From contig JAMLIC010000018.1 in assembly GCA_023954375.1 (NCBI GenBank), positions 100,178 to 164,177 of the forward strand: a stretch of DNA of 64,000 nt, read 5' to 3'. This stretch comes from Planctomycetota bacterium. Lineage in GTDB: Bacteria > Planctomycetota > J058. The notes below the pieces were generated by a model, which did not search any database, was not told the DNA's origin, and worked only from the letters and a program-made list of their open reading frames with translations. A program made the position numbers and the translations under genes. This document shows, piece by piece, positions 8,750 through 16,840 of the stretch. Each line of letters opens with the position of its first letter. The first letter of the stretch is position 1.

Positions 8750-8953
8750 CGGCCCCGCCCCTCCCCTGATCGGACGCAGAGAGCGCGGAGGAGGCGCAGG
8801 GTTCGCGGAGACGAGTCCACGGCTCCCGACCCGCCAGAGCGCAGCGTGTGGGAGGCGCGGAACGGGCCAATCACCGTTGCCCGGGCACTTGCGCCGATCG
8901 CGCCCCCCTCGCGAGCGCATCACTCATCGCAGGTCTGACCGCGCCGCGCGCCG
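8750..8953. other. Gene-free interval with one repeat arm and a dispersed repeat copy
   Basis: About 200 bases between two converging genes. 8769-8815 resembles one arm of the GGAG/CGCAGAG palindrome family. 8880-8938 holds an inverted copy of a repeat also found near 13641-13695 (see that entry). No reading frame with a plausible start is evident. Confidence 0.6.
8880..8938 (-). repeat. Dispersed repeat, copy 1 (inverted)
   Basis: On the minus strand this contains GTGATGCGCTCGCGAGGGG followed by a GCG..CCGG.GCAAGT.CCGG pattern. The same succession occurs on the plus strand at 13641-13695. Both copies flank the region holding the giant fusion gene and the metallo-hydrolase, in inverted orientation to each other. 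Confidence 0.65.
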
Positions 8954-11900
8954 TCACTGCCCGCTGGCGGCGAGCGCCAGCGCGAGCGAGCTCGTGAGGC
9001 GCGCCTGCGCCTCGTCCGGCAGCGGCGCCGGCAGCGGCGGAGAGTCCTCGTCGCTCACGGCGGCGAGCACGTCGACCACCTCGAGGCCGAGCGCCGCGGC
9101 CGCGCGCCGCAGGTGCTCCTGCGGCGCCAGCAGCTCGACCTCGTCCGGCGAGGCCGTCGCCTGCTTGAGGGCGTAGCGGAACAGCTCGAGGTCGAGCTGC
9201 ACCTGGTCCGGCGTGAGCAGGAGCACCAGGCGCGCCTCCGGCGCGGCGGCGCGCAGCCGCGCGAGCGCCGCCTCGAGCGCGGCCCAGGAGCCGTCGGGCC
9301 CGTCGGGCGCGCAGCGGTAGGCGGGGAGCCGCGCGCCGGCGCGGCGGACCTCGTGCGCCCACGCCCTCGAGCGCCCCTGCGCGGCCATGAACAGCGCGGA
9401 CGGCAGGCGCTTGAGGCAGCGGTAGAGCTGCGACTGGTTGCGCACCTCCCGCAGCCAGCCGCCGTGCGTGTGCTGCCGCCGCGGCGCCTGGCTCAGGTGC
9501 GCCACCGTCGTGGCCGCCTGCCGCACCGGCACCTCGACCACCACCGCGTCGGCCCGCGGGGCCTCCTCCTCGAGCCACGCCGCGAGCGCGTCGACGTCGC
9601 TCGCCGGCGGCCCGGCCGACAGCACGTCGACGTCCGGGCCGAGGCTCGTCGACAGCGCATCGGCCACCTGCGTGGCCGCGCCGGGCCCGAGGGAGGCGAG
9701 GTCGCCCAGGAGCAGGATGCGCTTGCCGTCGGCGCCGTCGAGCGCGGCGAGCGCCACCGGCGCGGCCGGCGGCGCGGCCGCGACGTCGCGGCCGCGCAGG
9801 AGCGCCTCGACCCGCCCCGCCCCGACCGCGCGCAGCCCGAGCTCCAGCCCGATGGCCAGGATGAGGAGCGCCGCGAGCGCCGCCCCGACCGTGCGCGGGC
9901 GGACGCCCCGCAGCGCCGCCAGGGCACGGCGCAGGGGATGCGGGCGGGCCGCCGCCGGGCTGCCGGCGAGCGGGGTGACGAGCAGCAGCCCGGCGACGAG
10001 GGCGTGCCCGAGCAGCTCGAGGGACTCCTCGGCGGGGACGTGCCACACGCGCTCGCCCGGGAGGATGCGGCGCCACCAGCGCTGGTCGATCGTCTGCGAG
10101 AGCGCGTAGCTCGTCATCCCGAGCGTGAAGACGGTCGTCGCCGCCCGCGTGCCCAGGTAGTCGGCGAGGGCGGGGTAGCGGCGCCAGGCGATGATGAGCA
10201 GGAGCGCCAGCCCCACGTAGACGCCCTTGCCCGTGCCGGCGAAGTGGATCTCGCGGCACAGGAGCACCGTGATGAGCGCCGTCGACCAGGCGAAGTAGGG
10301 GTGGCGGTCGACGGCCCAGCAGCCCAGGCCGACGAGGGCGGCGACGCCCAGGCCGATGACGGCCAGCGCCTCGAGCGGGTCCTTCTCCGGCGCCAGGCCC
10401 GCCATGGCCAGCAGGGCGAACGCCAGCCAGGCCACGAACGGCAGGGCGAGGGCCCGCCACTCCAGGCGGCCGAGCGCCTCCCGGATCAGCGTGGGGAGGG
10501 GCGGAGGGGTCATCGAGGCGGCTCCTTCCGCGGCGGCCCTGCGGGCCGCCGCGAGCGAGAGGGGCAGGTTGTGGCAGACGTCGAAGACGGCGTGCTCGAG
10601 CAGCGCGCCGCGCTCGCCCCACACCGGCACGCGCCGGGCGAGGGCGGTCGACCAGCGGGTGACGAGCACCCGCGCGAGGACCGGCGCGCGCGCCGCCATC
10701 TGCAGCGGGACGCCGAGGTGGCCCACGTAGTGCCACCACGACAGCGCGGCCGCGAGGCCGTAGCCCCGGGGGTCGCGCGCGCGGAGCATGAACCAGGTGA
10801 CGTAGGCGCCGCGGAAGAGGGACCCGGGCGACAGGGGCAGGACGTGGAAGGCGGCCAGGGCGCCGAGCGCGACCGCGGCGCCCTCCGCCCAGCCGCGGCC
10901 TGCGACGACGAAGCCGACCCCGAGCGCCAGCGGCAGCAGGACCGACAGCGCGCGGCTGACCACCACGGCGCAGGCCGAGACGGCCAGGAGGTGCAGGTCG
11001 CCGTCGAGGCGCGGGTCGCCGGCCTCCGTGGTGGCCCGGACGGCGTCGTCGTCGCTCAGCGAGCCGTCGGCGCGCGCGGCCTCGACCGTGTCGAGCAGCC
11101 AACGCCGGCGCAGGTCGGGGTGGCGGTAGAGCCGCACGGGGAAGGCGACGGCCTCGCGCAGGCGCGCCCACAGGAGCCGCGGCTCGATCAGGTGACGGTG
11201 CCAGGCGGCCGGGAGCGGGCCCATGGCGACGCGCTCGACGGCGAAGCGGAGCGGCCGGTCGGCCAGGGCCAGGGCCCGCGCGGGCGCGGCCCGGCCGTCC
11301 GCGACCCAGGCCGCCAGGGCGCGCAGGCGCGACGCCCGCAGGGCGGCGAGCGCGTAGCGCGGCGAGCCGAGGAGGCGGGCCAGGTGCGCGCGGAACGCCC
11401 CGTGGCCGACGAGGCGCACGAGGAGCGGCCCGAGGAGGGGCACGCACCAGGCCCAGAGCGCCACGCGGAAGCGGAGGCCGCCGGCCGCCAGGCGGTCGGC
11501 GGTCGGCGCGTCGACGAGGCCCCGGGCCCGCCACATCGCGGCGGTGCCGCCGGTGTGCGCCGCCGGGAGGGTCACGCGCGTGACCGCGCGCAGGGGGTGG
11601 TTGAGCAGGTCGGGCAGGGCGCCTCGGTACGCGGCGTCGGCGGCGCGCAGCTCGTCGACGGCCGGGAGCAGGTCGGCGAAGTCGTCGCGCCGCGCGGCGA
11701 CGTAGGCGTCGAGGCGGTCGAGGTCGGCGCGGTCGAACTGCGCCAGCCGCCCGCGGGCCAGGCCGCGCAGGGTCAGGCGCACGTCGACCGGGCTCATGGG
11801 CAGCCAGGCGAGGAGCGAGAGCCCGGCCCGGAGGTCGATCGCCGTCAGCTCCCCCGCGCCGTCGAGCCGGCGGAGGACGTTCGGCTGGCTCTTCCACGAG

Positions 11901-12604
11901 CCCCACTCGTACTGCCGCGCCAGCTCGACCGCCCCCATGTCGTGCAGGAGCGCGACCAGCCGGGCCATGAACCGCCGCTTCTCCACGAGCTCGGTGTCGG
12001 GCGCGTCGCCGCGCAGGCGCGCGCGCCGCGAGAAGAGGCGCGGGTCCGGCTCGAGGCGCCACGGGCGCCCCTCGACCCACTCGTTGAGGTCCCCGTGGCA
12101 GCCGAGCGCGGGGTCGACCACGCTGGCGTGGGCCGCCACGACGTGCCGCTCGCTGCCCCACGTCAGCGCGGCGGCCCGCCGCAGGAGCGCCTGCCAGAGG
12201 ACGCCGACGCGCGCCGCGCCGCCGTGCCACGCCGGCGCGAACGGCGCCTGGAACGCCGCCCGGAACAGCAGGTCGCGGAAGGCCTCGCGCCCGGCCGTCG
12301 GCGGCCGCAGGAGCTTGAGCGCGTAGCGCCCGCCCGGCGCGAGGCCCTCGAGCCCCTGCGCCGCGAGGAGCTCGACGCGGTAGACCTGCCCCGCGAAGCC
12401 GCCGCCCACGGCGCGCTCGACCCGGAGCGTGACCCGTCCCGACCGCGCCGGGCAGACGCCGGTCGCGGGCAGGTCGAGCACGTCGCCAGGGGCGTGGCGC
12501 CGCGGGGCCGGGGCCCAGGCGAGCGGCTCCCGCGCGGCGCGCTCGAGGAGCGCACGCGCGGCGTCCGCCGGCGACGGGCCGGAGGTGTCCGGGTCGAAGG
12601 TCAT
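8954..12604 (-). CDS. Giant membrane protein: kinase-like domain, about ten helices, SGNH-like end
   Basis: Not a family I recognise as a whole. Residues 60-310 look like a degenerate protein/lipopolysaccharide-kinase fold: a glycine-rich VGGGFAGQVYRVELL strand, Lys97 in YALKLL, and, where the catalytic loop and DFG would be, SQPNVLRR then TAIDLRAG. The catalytic Asp is not evident, so it may be a pseudokinase. From about 540 to 935 there are roughly ten hydrophobic helices with conserved-looking WWHYVGHLG, CHNLPL and CREIHFAGTGKG. After a last helix, 955-1216 resembles an SGNH-type fold (KRILLLGDLASLG, later VVVEVP) without a clear catalytic Ser-Asp-His. A weak Shine-Dalgarno precedes the ATG, and a good -35/-10 pair lies at 12657-12685. 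Confidence 0.72.
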   Translation of the reverse strand: MTFDPDTSGPSPADAARALLERAAREPLAWAPAPRRHAPGDVLDLPATGVCPARSGRVTLRVERAVGGGFAGQVYRVELLAAQGLEGLAPGGRYALKLLRPPTAGREAFRDLLFRAAFQAPFAPAWHGGAARVGVLWQALLRRAAALTWGSERHVVAAHASVVDPALGCHGDLNEWVEGRPWRLEPDPRLFSRRARLRGDAPDTELVEKRRFMARLVALLHDMGAVELARQYEWGSWKSQPNVLRRLDGAGELTAIDLRAGLSLLAWLPMSPVDVRLTLRGLARGRLAQFDRADLDRLDAYVAARRDDFADLLPAVDELRAADAAYRGALPDLLNHPLRAVTRVTLPAAHTGGTAAMWRARGLVDAPTADRLAAGGLRFRVALWAWCVPLLGPLLVRLVGHGAFRAHLARLLGSPRYALAALRASRLRALAAWVADGRAAPARALALADRPLRFAVERVAMGPLPAAWHRHLIEPRLLWARLREAVAFPVRLYRHPDLRRRWLLDTVEAARADGSLSDDDAVRATTEAGDPRLDGDLHLLAVSACAVVVSRALSVLLPLALGVGFVVAGRGWAEGAAVALGALAAFHVLPLSPGSLFRGAYVTWFMLRARDPRGYGLAAALSWWHYVGHLGVPLQMAARAPVLARVLVTRWSTALARRVPVWGERGALLEHAVFDVCHNLPLSLAAARRAAAEGAASMTPPPLPTLIREALGRLEWRALALPFVAWLAFALLAMAGLAPEKDPLEALAVIGLGVAALVGLGCWAVDRHPYFAWSTALITVLLCREIHFAGTGKGVYVGLALLLIIAWRRYPALADYLGTRAATTVFTLGMTSYALSQTIDQRWWRRILPGERVWHVPAEESLELLGHALVAGLLLVTPLAGSPAAARPHPLRRALAALRGVRPRTVGAALAALLILAIGLELGLRAVGAGRVEALLRGRDVAAAPPAAPVALAALDGADGKRILLLGDLASLGPGAATQVADALSTSLGPDVDVLSAGPPASDVDALAAWLEEEAPRADAVVVEVPVRQAATTVAHLSQAPRRQHTHGGWLREVRNQSQLYRCLKRLPSALFMAAQGRSRAWAHEVRRAGARLPAYRCAPDGPDGSWAALEAALARLRAAAPEARLVLLLTPDQVQLDLELFRYALKQATASPDEVELLAPQEHLRRAAAALGLEVVDVLAAVSDEDSPPLPAPLPDEAQARLTSSLALALAASGQ

Positions 12605-12656
12605 CCCACGTCCGGGCGACCTGGCCTGCCCTCACGCCGCCGCCGTGGTCCGCGCG

Positions 12657-12685
12657 ACTCTACGCGGCGCGTCACGGAAGCTCAA
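12657..12685 (-). promoter_or_regulatory. Sigma-70-like promoter for the giant membrane protein
   Basis: On the minus strand TTGAGC (12685-12680) and TAGAGT (12662-12657) are separated by exactly 17 bases, in a locally AT-richer patch. The predicted 5' leader is about 46 bases. Confidence 0.5.
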
Positions 12686-12815
12686 CCTTCTCGTCACTTC
12701 TGACGATCGCGCGACATGGCGCGCGGGGACGCCCTCCCCCGGCATCTGCCGCCGGCGCTCGCCGTCAGGATGCTCGGGGGCCGCCGGCCTAACCGACATC
12801 CAGGACACAACTTGC

Positions 12816-12836
12816 GCACCTGCCGGGCGCAGGTGC
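12816..12836 (-). terminator. Hairpin after the metallo-hydrolase gene
   Basis: GCACCTGC and GCAGGTGC form an 8-bp stem with a 5-base loop 40 bases past the stop at 12877. No T tract follows, so intrinsic termination is uncertain. Confidence 0.35.
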
Positions 12837-12876
12837 CGGCGCTCGAGCCGGGCAGGAGGCGACTGCCGGGGCGAGC

Positions 12877-13590
12877 TCACACCCCCAGCGCGTCGGCGAG
12901 CGCCCGCAGCAGGGCCCCGCCGTCGCCCCGGTACGAGCTCCCGTGCATCGTGGCCAGCGTCGTGGGGCACGTGCTCGCGAGGCGCTCGAGCACGACCCGC
13001 GTCGTCGGCGCGTGGGCGAAGTAGTCCAGGCCGGCCCGCATCTGTTCGCTCGGACCGAGGATGTCCCCCTCGGTCAGGGCGGGGAGGCGCGCGCCGGGCT
13101 GCGTGAACAGGTCCCCGCACAGGAGCGTACCGGTGGTCCGCTCGTGGAGGAACCCGCAGTCCCACCCGTGCGGCACGTGCGGCGCGTCGAGCCACACGAC
13201 CTCGTGGCGGCCGAGCGCGAGCGCCTCGCCGTCGGCCAGGGCGCGGGGCGCGCGGTCGGCGAGGTCGCCGATGGAGACCATGGCGGCCACGCGGCTGCAG
13301 ACCGGCGCCGCCGCGGGCGCGGCGGCGAGGAGGTCGTTCAGCGCGCCGCACTCGTCCGCCTCGACGTGCGAGAGGCCCACCCAGCGCAGGCGCTCCAGCG
13401 GGAGCACGCGGCCGATCGCCGCGCTCACCGCCGGGAAGAGGCGCCGCGGGCCCGTGTGGAACAAGAGCGGGTCGTCGTCGACGATGAGGATCTGATTGAA
13501 GCTGAAGCCCCCGGGGACGCCGTCCACCGGCGTGCTGAGGCGGTAGATCCCATCGGCGACCTCATCGACGGTCGTGTCCCGGCTCGCCAT
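12877..13590 (-). CDS. Flavodiiron-type (ODP-like) metallo-beta-lactamase fold protein
   Basis: Stand-alone 237-residue metallo-hydrolase-fold protein. Instead of HxHxDH it has SHVEADECG, the HxExD arrangement of the di-iron site in flavodiiron (ODP) proteins. The other expected ligands can be followed: a His in DAPHVPHGW, the bridging Asp in CGDLF and a His in TMHGSSYRG. So it probably binds two irons and may reduce or sense O2/NO, but it lacks a flavodoxin domain and would need a separate electron donor. The residue after the Asp (usually His) is Glu. The ATG at 13590 follows GGAGG at six bases. Its family also includes non-redox hydrolases, so the substrate is open. Confidence 0.85.
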   Translation of the reverse strand: MASRDTTVDEVADGIYRLSTPVDGVPGGFSFNQILIVDDDPLLFHTGPRRLFPAVSAAIGRVLPLERLRWVGLSHVEADECGALNDLLAAAPAAAPVCSRVAAMVSIGDLADRAPRALADGEALALGRHEVVWLDAPHVPHGWDCGFLHERTTGTLLCGDLFTQPGARLPALTEGDILGPSEQMRAGLDYFAHAPTTRVVLERLASTCPTTLATMHGSSYRGDGGALLRALADALGV

Positions 13591-13640
13591 GTCGACCTCC
13601 GAGCTCGAGAGTACTCGATGCGCGATTTCTCTCGAGCTCG

Positions 13641-13695
13641 GACCTGTGACGAGTGATGCGCTCGCGAGGGGCGGGCGACCGGAGCAAGTCCCGGA
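13641..13695 (+). repeat. Dispersed repeat, copy 2
   Basis: Plus-strand copy of the element at 8880-8938: GACCTGTGACGAGTGATG leads into GCGCTCGCGAGGGG and then a CCGG.GCAAGTCCCGG tail. It sits in the 253-base divergent interval between the metallo-hydrolase and the epimerase-SCP2 gene. Confidence 0.65.
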
Positions 13696-13830
13696 CTGGC
13701 ACGATCTGGCCCGCTCCGCCCGTCCCCATCGCTCGCTTGGCGGGTCGAGCACCTGCAGCGGGAGAGATTGTCTCGAGCTCTCCGCTCGCATCGTCGCGCT
13801 CGGCGGCGCCGGCGGCCGGCGCGCGCAGGT

Positions 13831-13836
13831 TAGGCT
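13831..13836 (+). promoter_or_regulatory. -10-like TAGGCT seven bases before the start codon
   Basis: TAGGCT, then CTCTCCC, then the ATG at 13844. No Shine-Dalgarno lies between, so a leaderless transcript is the simplest reading. Confidence 0.42.
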
Positions 13837-13843
13837 CTCTCCC

Positions 13844-15244
13844 ATGGGCGAGCGGGTGGCGGTCACGGGCGCGGCGGGTCATCTGGGCCGCGCCGTCGTC
13901 GCGCGCCTGCTCGACCTCGCCGACCGGGGCGAGGTCGAGCAGGTGGTGGCGCTCGACCGCGCGCCGTCGCCGCGGCGTCACCCCCGGCTCCGGAGCGTGG
14001 TCGCCGACGTGCGCGACCCGGGCCTGGCCCGGCACCTGGCCGGCTGCCAGGCCGTCGTCCACCTGGCCTTCGTCGTCGAGGCGGGCTCGCGTGACCCGGC
14101 CGAGGTGCAGGCGATCAACGTCGGCGGCACGCAGGCGGTCGTGCGCGCCGCCCTCGAGGCCGGCGCGGCGCAGGTGGTCTACGCGTCGAGCATCGCCGTC
14201 TACGGCTTCCACCCGGACAACGCCGGCCGGGTCCTCGACGAGCGGGCGCCCGTGCGCGGCAACGAGGACTTCTACTACACGCGCACCAAGGCCGAGGTCG
14301 AGCGCTGGCTCGACGAGGTCGAGGCCAGCACCCCCGCGCTCGTCGTCACGCGGCTGCGCCCGTCGCTCTTCGTCGACCCGGGGTCGGGCCGCGCGCGCCT
14401 CCTGCGCGGCCCGGTGCTCCTGCGCTTCGGCGCGGGCGACGCGCCCGTGCACGTCACGCACCAGGAGGACGTGGCGGACGCCGTGCTGCTCGCGCTCCGG
14501 CGCCGGGCGCGGGGCGCCTTCAACCTGGCGACCGAGGAGCCGCTGCCGCTGGCCGCCTTCGGCGCCGCCGTCGGCCGGCGCGCCGTGCGCGTGCCGGGGG
14601 CGGCGCTGCGCGCGCTCGAGGCGGCGTACGCGCTCGGCCTCGGCGACGTGGACCCGGCGTGGTTCACGCGCACCGTGGCCCACCCGATCGTCGTCACGAG
14701 CGAGCGCGCCCGTCGCGACCTCGGCTGGCGCCCCCGCTGGCCGACGACCGGCGCCGTCCTGCGCGCCGTCGCCGGGCGCCCGACCGCCTGCGCCAGCCCG
14801 GCGACGCGCCTCGTCCTCGGCGGGGCGGCGCTGGCGTCACGCCTCCCGGGGGGGCTCGGCATGGGCGCCCACGTCGAGAGCGAGTCCCGCTCGATCGCCG
14901 GGGCCCTGAACCTCGTGTTCACCGGGCGCGCGCCCAGCGAGTGGCACCTGCGGCTCGACGGCGGGCTGGCGCGCGTCCTCCCGGGCCTGGCGCCGGACGC
15001 GCGGGCGCAGGTGCGCATGGCGGACGACGTGTTCCACGTCCTGCTCGCCGGGCGCCTGGCCTGGACGACGGCGCAGATGACCGGGCGCGTGCGCTTCCAG
15101 GGGCCGGGCGAGTTCGCGTTCATCCCGGGCCTGATCGTCGAGCGCTTCCGCGGGCTCGGCCAGGCCGCGGGGCTCAAGGGCGCGCCCGGGCGGGCGCTGA
15201 GGCGCCTGGTCGCCCGGCGCGCCGGGCTCGAGGAGCCGCGATGA
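13844..15244 (+). CDS. NAD-dependent epimerase/dehydratase fused to an SCP2 lipid-binding domain
   Basis: 466 residues. The N-terminal two thirds is an extended short-chain dehydrogenase: nucleotide motif TGAAGHLG, DVRDP, and the catalytic YxxxK in YYTRTK at about residue 145, with a Ser in YASSIAVYG. From about 340 to 450 the protein matches the SCP2 sterol-carrier fold (ALNLVFTGRAPSEWHLRL, VFHVLLAGRLAWTTAQM, GRVRFQGPGEFAFIPG), a hydrophobic ligand pocket. A plausible role is oxidoreduction or isomerisation of a sterol-like, terpenoid or acyl substrate held by the SCP2 domain. Its stop overlaps the start of the LLM-class oxidoreductase by four bases, so they are co-translated and probably act in one pathway. 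Confidence 0.87.
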   Translation: MGERVAVTGAAGHLGRAVVARLLDLADRGEVEQVVALDRAPSPRRHPRLRSVVADVRDPGLARHLAGCQAVVHLAFVVEAGSRDPAEVQAINVGGTQAVVRAALEAGAAQVVYASSIAVYGFHPDNAGRVLDERAPVRGNEDFYYTRTKAEVERWLDEVEASTPALVVTRLRPSLFVDPGSGRARLLRGPVLLRFGAGDAPVHVTHQEDVADAVLLALRRRARGAFNLATEEPLPLAAFGAAVGRRAVRVPGAALRALEAAYALGLGDVDPAWFTRTVAHPIVVTSERARRDLGWRPRWPTTGAVLRAVAGRPTACASPATRLVLGGAALASRLPGGLGMGAHVESESRSIAGALNLVFTGRAPSEWHLRLDGGLARVLPGLAPDARAQVRMADDVFHVLLAGRLAWTTAQMTGRVRFQGPGEFAFIPGLIVERFRGLGQAAGLKGAPGRALRRLVARRAGLEEPR

Positions 15245-16311
15245 AGTTCTCGCTCTTCTACGAGATGCAGCTCGCCGACCCGACGCCGGAGACGGAGGCG
15301 CGGCTGTTCCACGAGTGCGCCGAGCAGGTCGTGCTGGCCGACCGCCTCGGCTACCACGCCGCCTGGGAGGTCGAGCACCACGGGCTCTACGAGTACTCGC
15401 ACTCGTCGGCGCCGGAGGTCTTCCTGGCCTTCGTCGCCGCACGGACGGAGCGGATCCGGCTGGGCCACGGCGTCACGCTCACGCCCGGCCGCTACAACCA
15501 CCCGATCCGGATCGCCGAGCGCGTGGCCACGCTGGACATCCTCTCGAACGGCCGCGTGCTCTGGGGCTCGGGCAAGAGCTCGTCGGCGACCGAGCACGGC
15601 GCCTTCCAGGTCGACCCGGCGACGCTCCACGACCAGTGGCTCGAGGCGCTCGAGATGATCCCGCGCATGTGGCGCGAGCCGGTCTTCTCCTGGAAGGGGC
15701 GCTTCTACGACGTCCCGCCCACGCAGGTGGTGCCCAAGCCGGTGCAGCGGCCGCACCCGCCCATGTTCGCGGCCTGCTCGAAGCCCGACTCGGCCGTGGG
15801 CGTCGGCCGGCTGGGGGTCGGGGCGCTCAACTTCGCGCTCGGCGACGCAGGGAGCCTGAAGGACAAGGTCGCCGCGTACCGCCAGGCGGCCGCCGGCGCG
15901 CGCCCGACGGCCTACGAGAAGACCGAGCACTTCGCCTGCACGCCGGTGTCGATCTGCCTGCCTGACGACCGCGAGGCGTGCCGCCACGGCTTCCGCGGGG
16001 CGACCTTCTTCCAGGAGGCGCTGGCGACCTACTACTTCTCGGGGCGGCGGCCGACCGGGCGCCTCCCGATCCCGCGCGAGACGCTCGCCGACGACGAGCT
16101 CGAGGCGGCCATGGCCTTCCGCGGCGCGCCCGACGCGCCCGGCCTGAACGTGATCGGCGACCCGGCCCGCTGCCGGGAGGCGGTGGCCCGGTTCGTCGAG
16201 GCCGGCGTCGACGAGCTCATCCTCGTCATGCAGTGCGGCACGGTCCCGCATGAGGTCGTGATGCGCTCGATCCGGACCTTCGGCGAGGAGGTCCTGCCTC
16301 ACTTCGCCTGA
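15241..16311 (+). CDS. LLM-class (luciferase-like) flavin-dependent oxidoreductase
   Basis: 356-residue TIM-barrel enzyme of the bacterial luciferase superfamily, typically using FMNH2 or F420H2 to oxygenate or reduce hydrophobic substrates. Recognisable elements are the N-terminal FSLFYEMQ strand, DRLGYHAAWEVEHHGL (the EHH segment of this group), RLGHGVTLTP, HPIRIAERVATLDILSNGR and the C-terminal EAGVDELIL. Cytoplasmic. It starts inside the end of the epimerase-SCP2 gene (ATGA), so the pair forms a two-gene unit. Substrate unknown; co-occurrence with an SCP2 domain favours a lipid-like compound. Confidence 0.9.
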   Translation: MKFSLFYEMQLADPTPETEARLFHECAEQVVLADRLGYHAAWEVEHHGLYEYSHSSAPEVFLAFVAARTERIRLGHGVTLTPGRYNHPIRIAERVATLDILSNGRVLWGSGKSSSATEHGAFQVDPATLHDQWLEALEMIPRMWREPVFSWKGRFYDVPPTQVVPKPVQRPHPPMFAACSKPDSAVGVGRLGVGALNFALGDAGSLKDKVAAYRQAAAGARPTAYEKTEHFACTPVSICLPDDREACRHGFRGATFFQEALATYYFSGRRPTGRLPIPRETLADDELEAAMAFRGAPDAPGLNVIGDPARCREAVARFVEAGVDELILVMQCGTVPHEVVMRSIRTFGEEVLPHFA

Positions 16312-16481
16312 GGTGTGCTCGACGGCTGCGGCCGCGGATGCTGGGCGGGGCGGCGCGCGCGGGCTAGCCTGGATTATGCATGAGCGAGGCCATGCAACCG
16401 CCAAGAACGACCGGTAAACAGGCCAGGATCGTCGACAGGCCTTCGTTTTCACGAATGTTCGCGCCGCGACACCGCCAAGGC

Positions 16482-16683
16482 GAAGAATTGAACCGCCAAG
16501 ACGCCACTCGGTCGCTTGCCCGGGACCCGCTTCGCGGGTCCCGGGCAAGCGACCGAGCGCCAAGGGGGTGAGAGATGCTCCGCCACAAGCTCTTCGTTCT
16601 TACCTACTTTCTCCTTGGCGCGCGCGCGGGGACCCGCGAAGCGGGTCCCGCGCGCGCGTGGCGTCTTGGCGGTTCAATTCTTT
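16482..16683. repeat. Compound nested palindrome
   Basis: The outer arms, about 25 bases (16482-16506 and 16659-16683), share GAACCGCCAAGACGCCA in inverted order. Inside are palindrome A (16509-16555, perfect 22-bp stem with a 3-base loop), a GCGCCAAGG/CCTTGGCGC inverted pair (near 16557-16565 and 16613-16621), and palindrome B (near 16620-16658). The 21-base core of A is the exact reverse complement of the core of B. Further CCGCCAAG units occur at 16398 and 16473. The whole can fold as a branched cruciform. It is not coding as far as I can see. Confidence 0.8.
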
Positions 16684-16756
16684 CTTCTTCTGCCAGAGCT
16701 TTGCGGTGCTCGTGAGTAATCCCGGCTAGTACGACGTCGCCCGCGCGCGCGCCGCC

Positions 16757-16814
16757 TCGCCTCAGCCTCCGCGACCTCGCCTCGCTCGCTGCTCCGATCG
16801 AAGGCTGGTCACCA
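16757..16814 (+). repeat. 58-base dispersed repeat, copy 1
   Basis: Matches 51876-51933 in reverse complement at 56 of 58 positions; shared core TCGCTGCTCCGATCGAAGG. The copy lies just after the NsrR-type gene. Confidence 0.8.
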
Positions 16815-16840
16815 GGGCTCGCCGGCGAGCGTCGACTGCT

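Larger units (their letters stand above)
16312..16840. other. Gene-free, palindrome-rich interval
   Basis: 529 bases between two converging genes. It holds the compound palindrome at 16482-16683 and the 58-base dispersed repeat at 16757-16814. Parts of 16381-16480 are less GC-rich than the genes. No convincing frame with a ribosome-binding site. Confidence 0.6.

Noticed and set aside
8871..12635. An alternative minus-strand frame as long as the giant fusion gene
   Set aside because: The frame used in the annotation shows strands, helices and recognisable motifs; this one is Arg/Ala/Pro filler.
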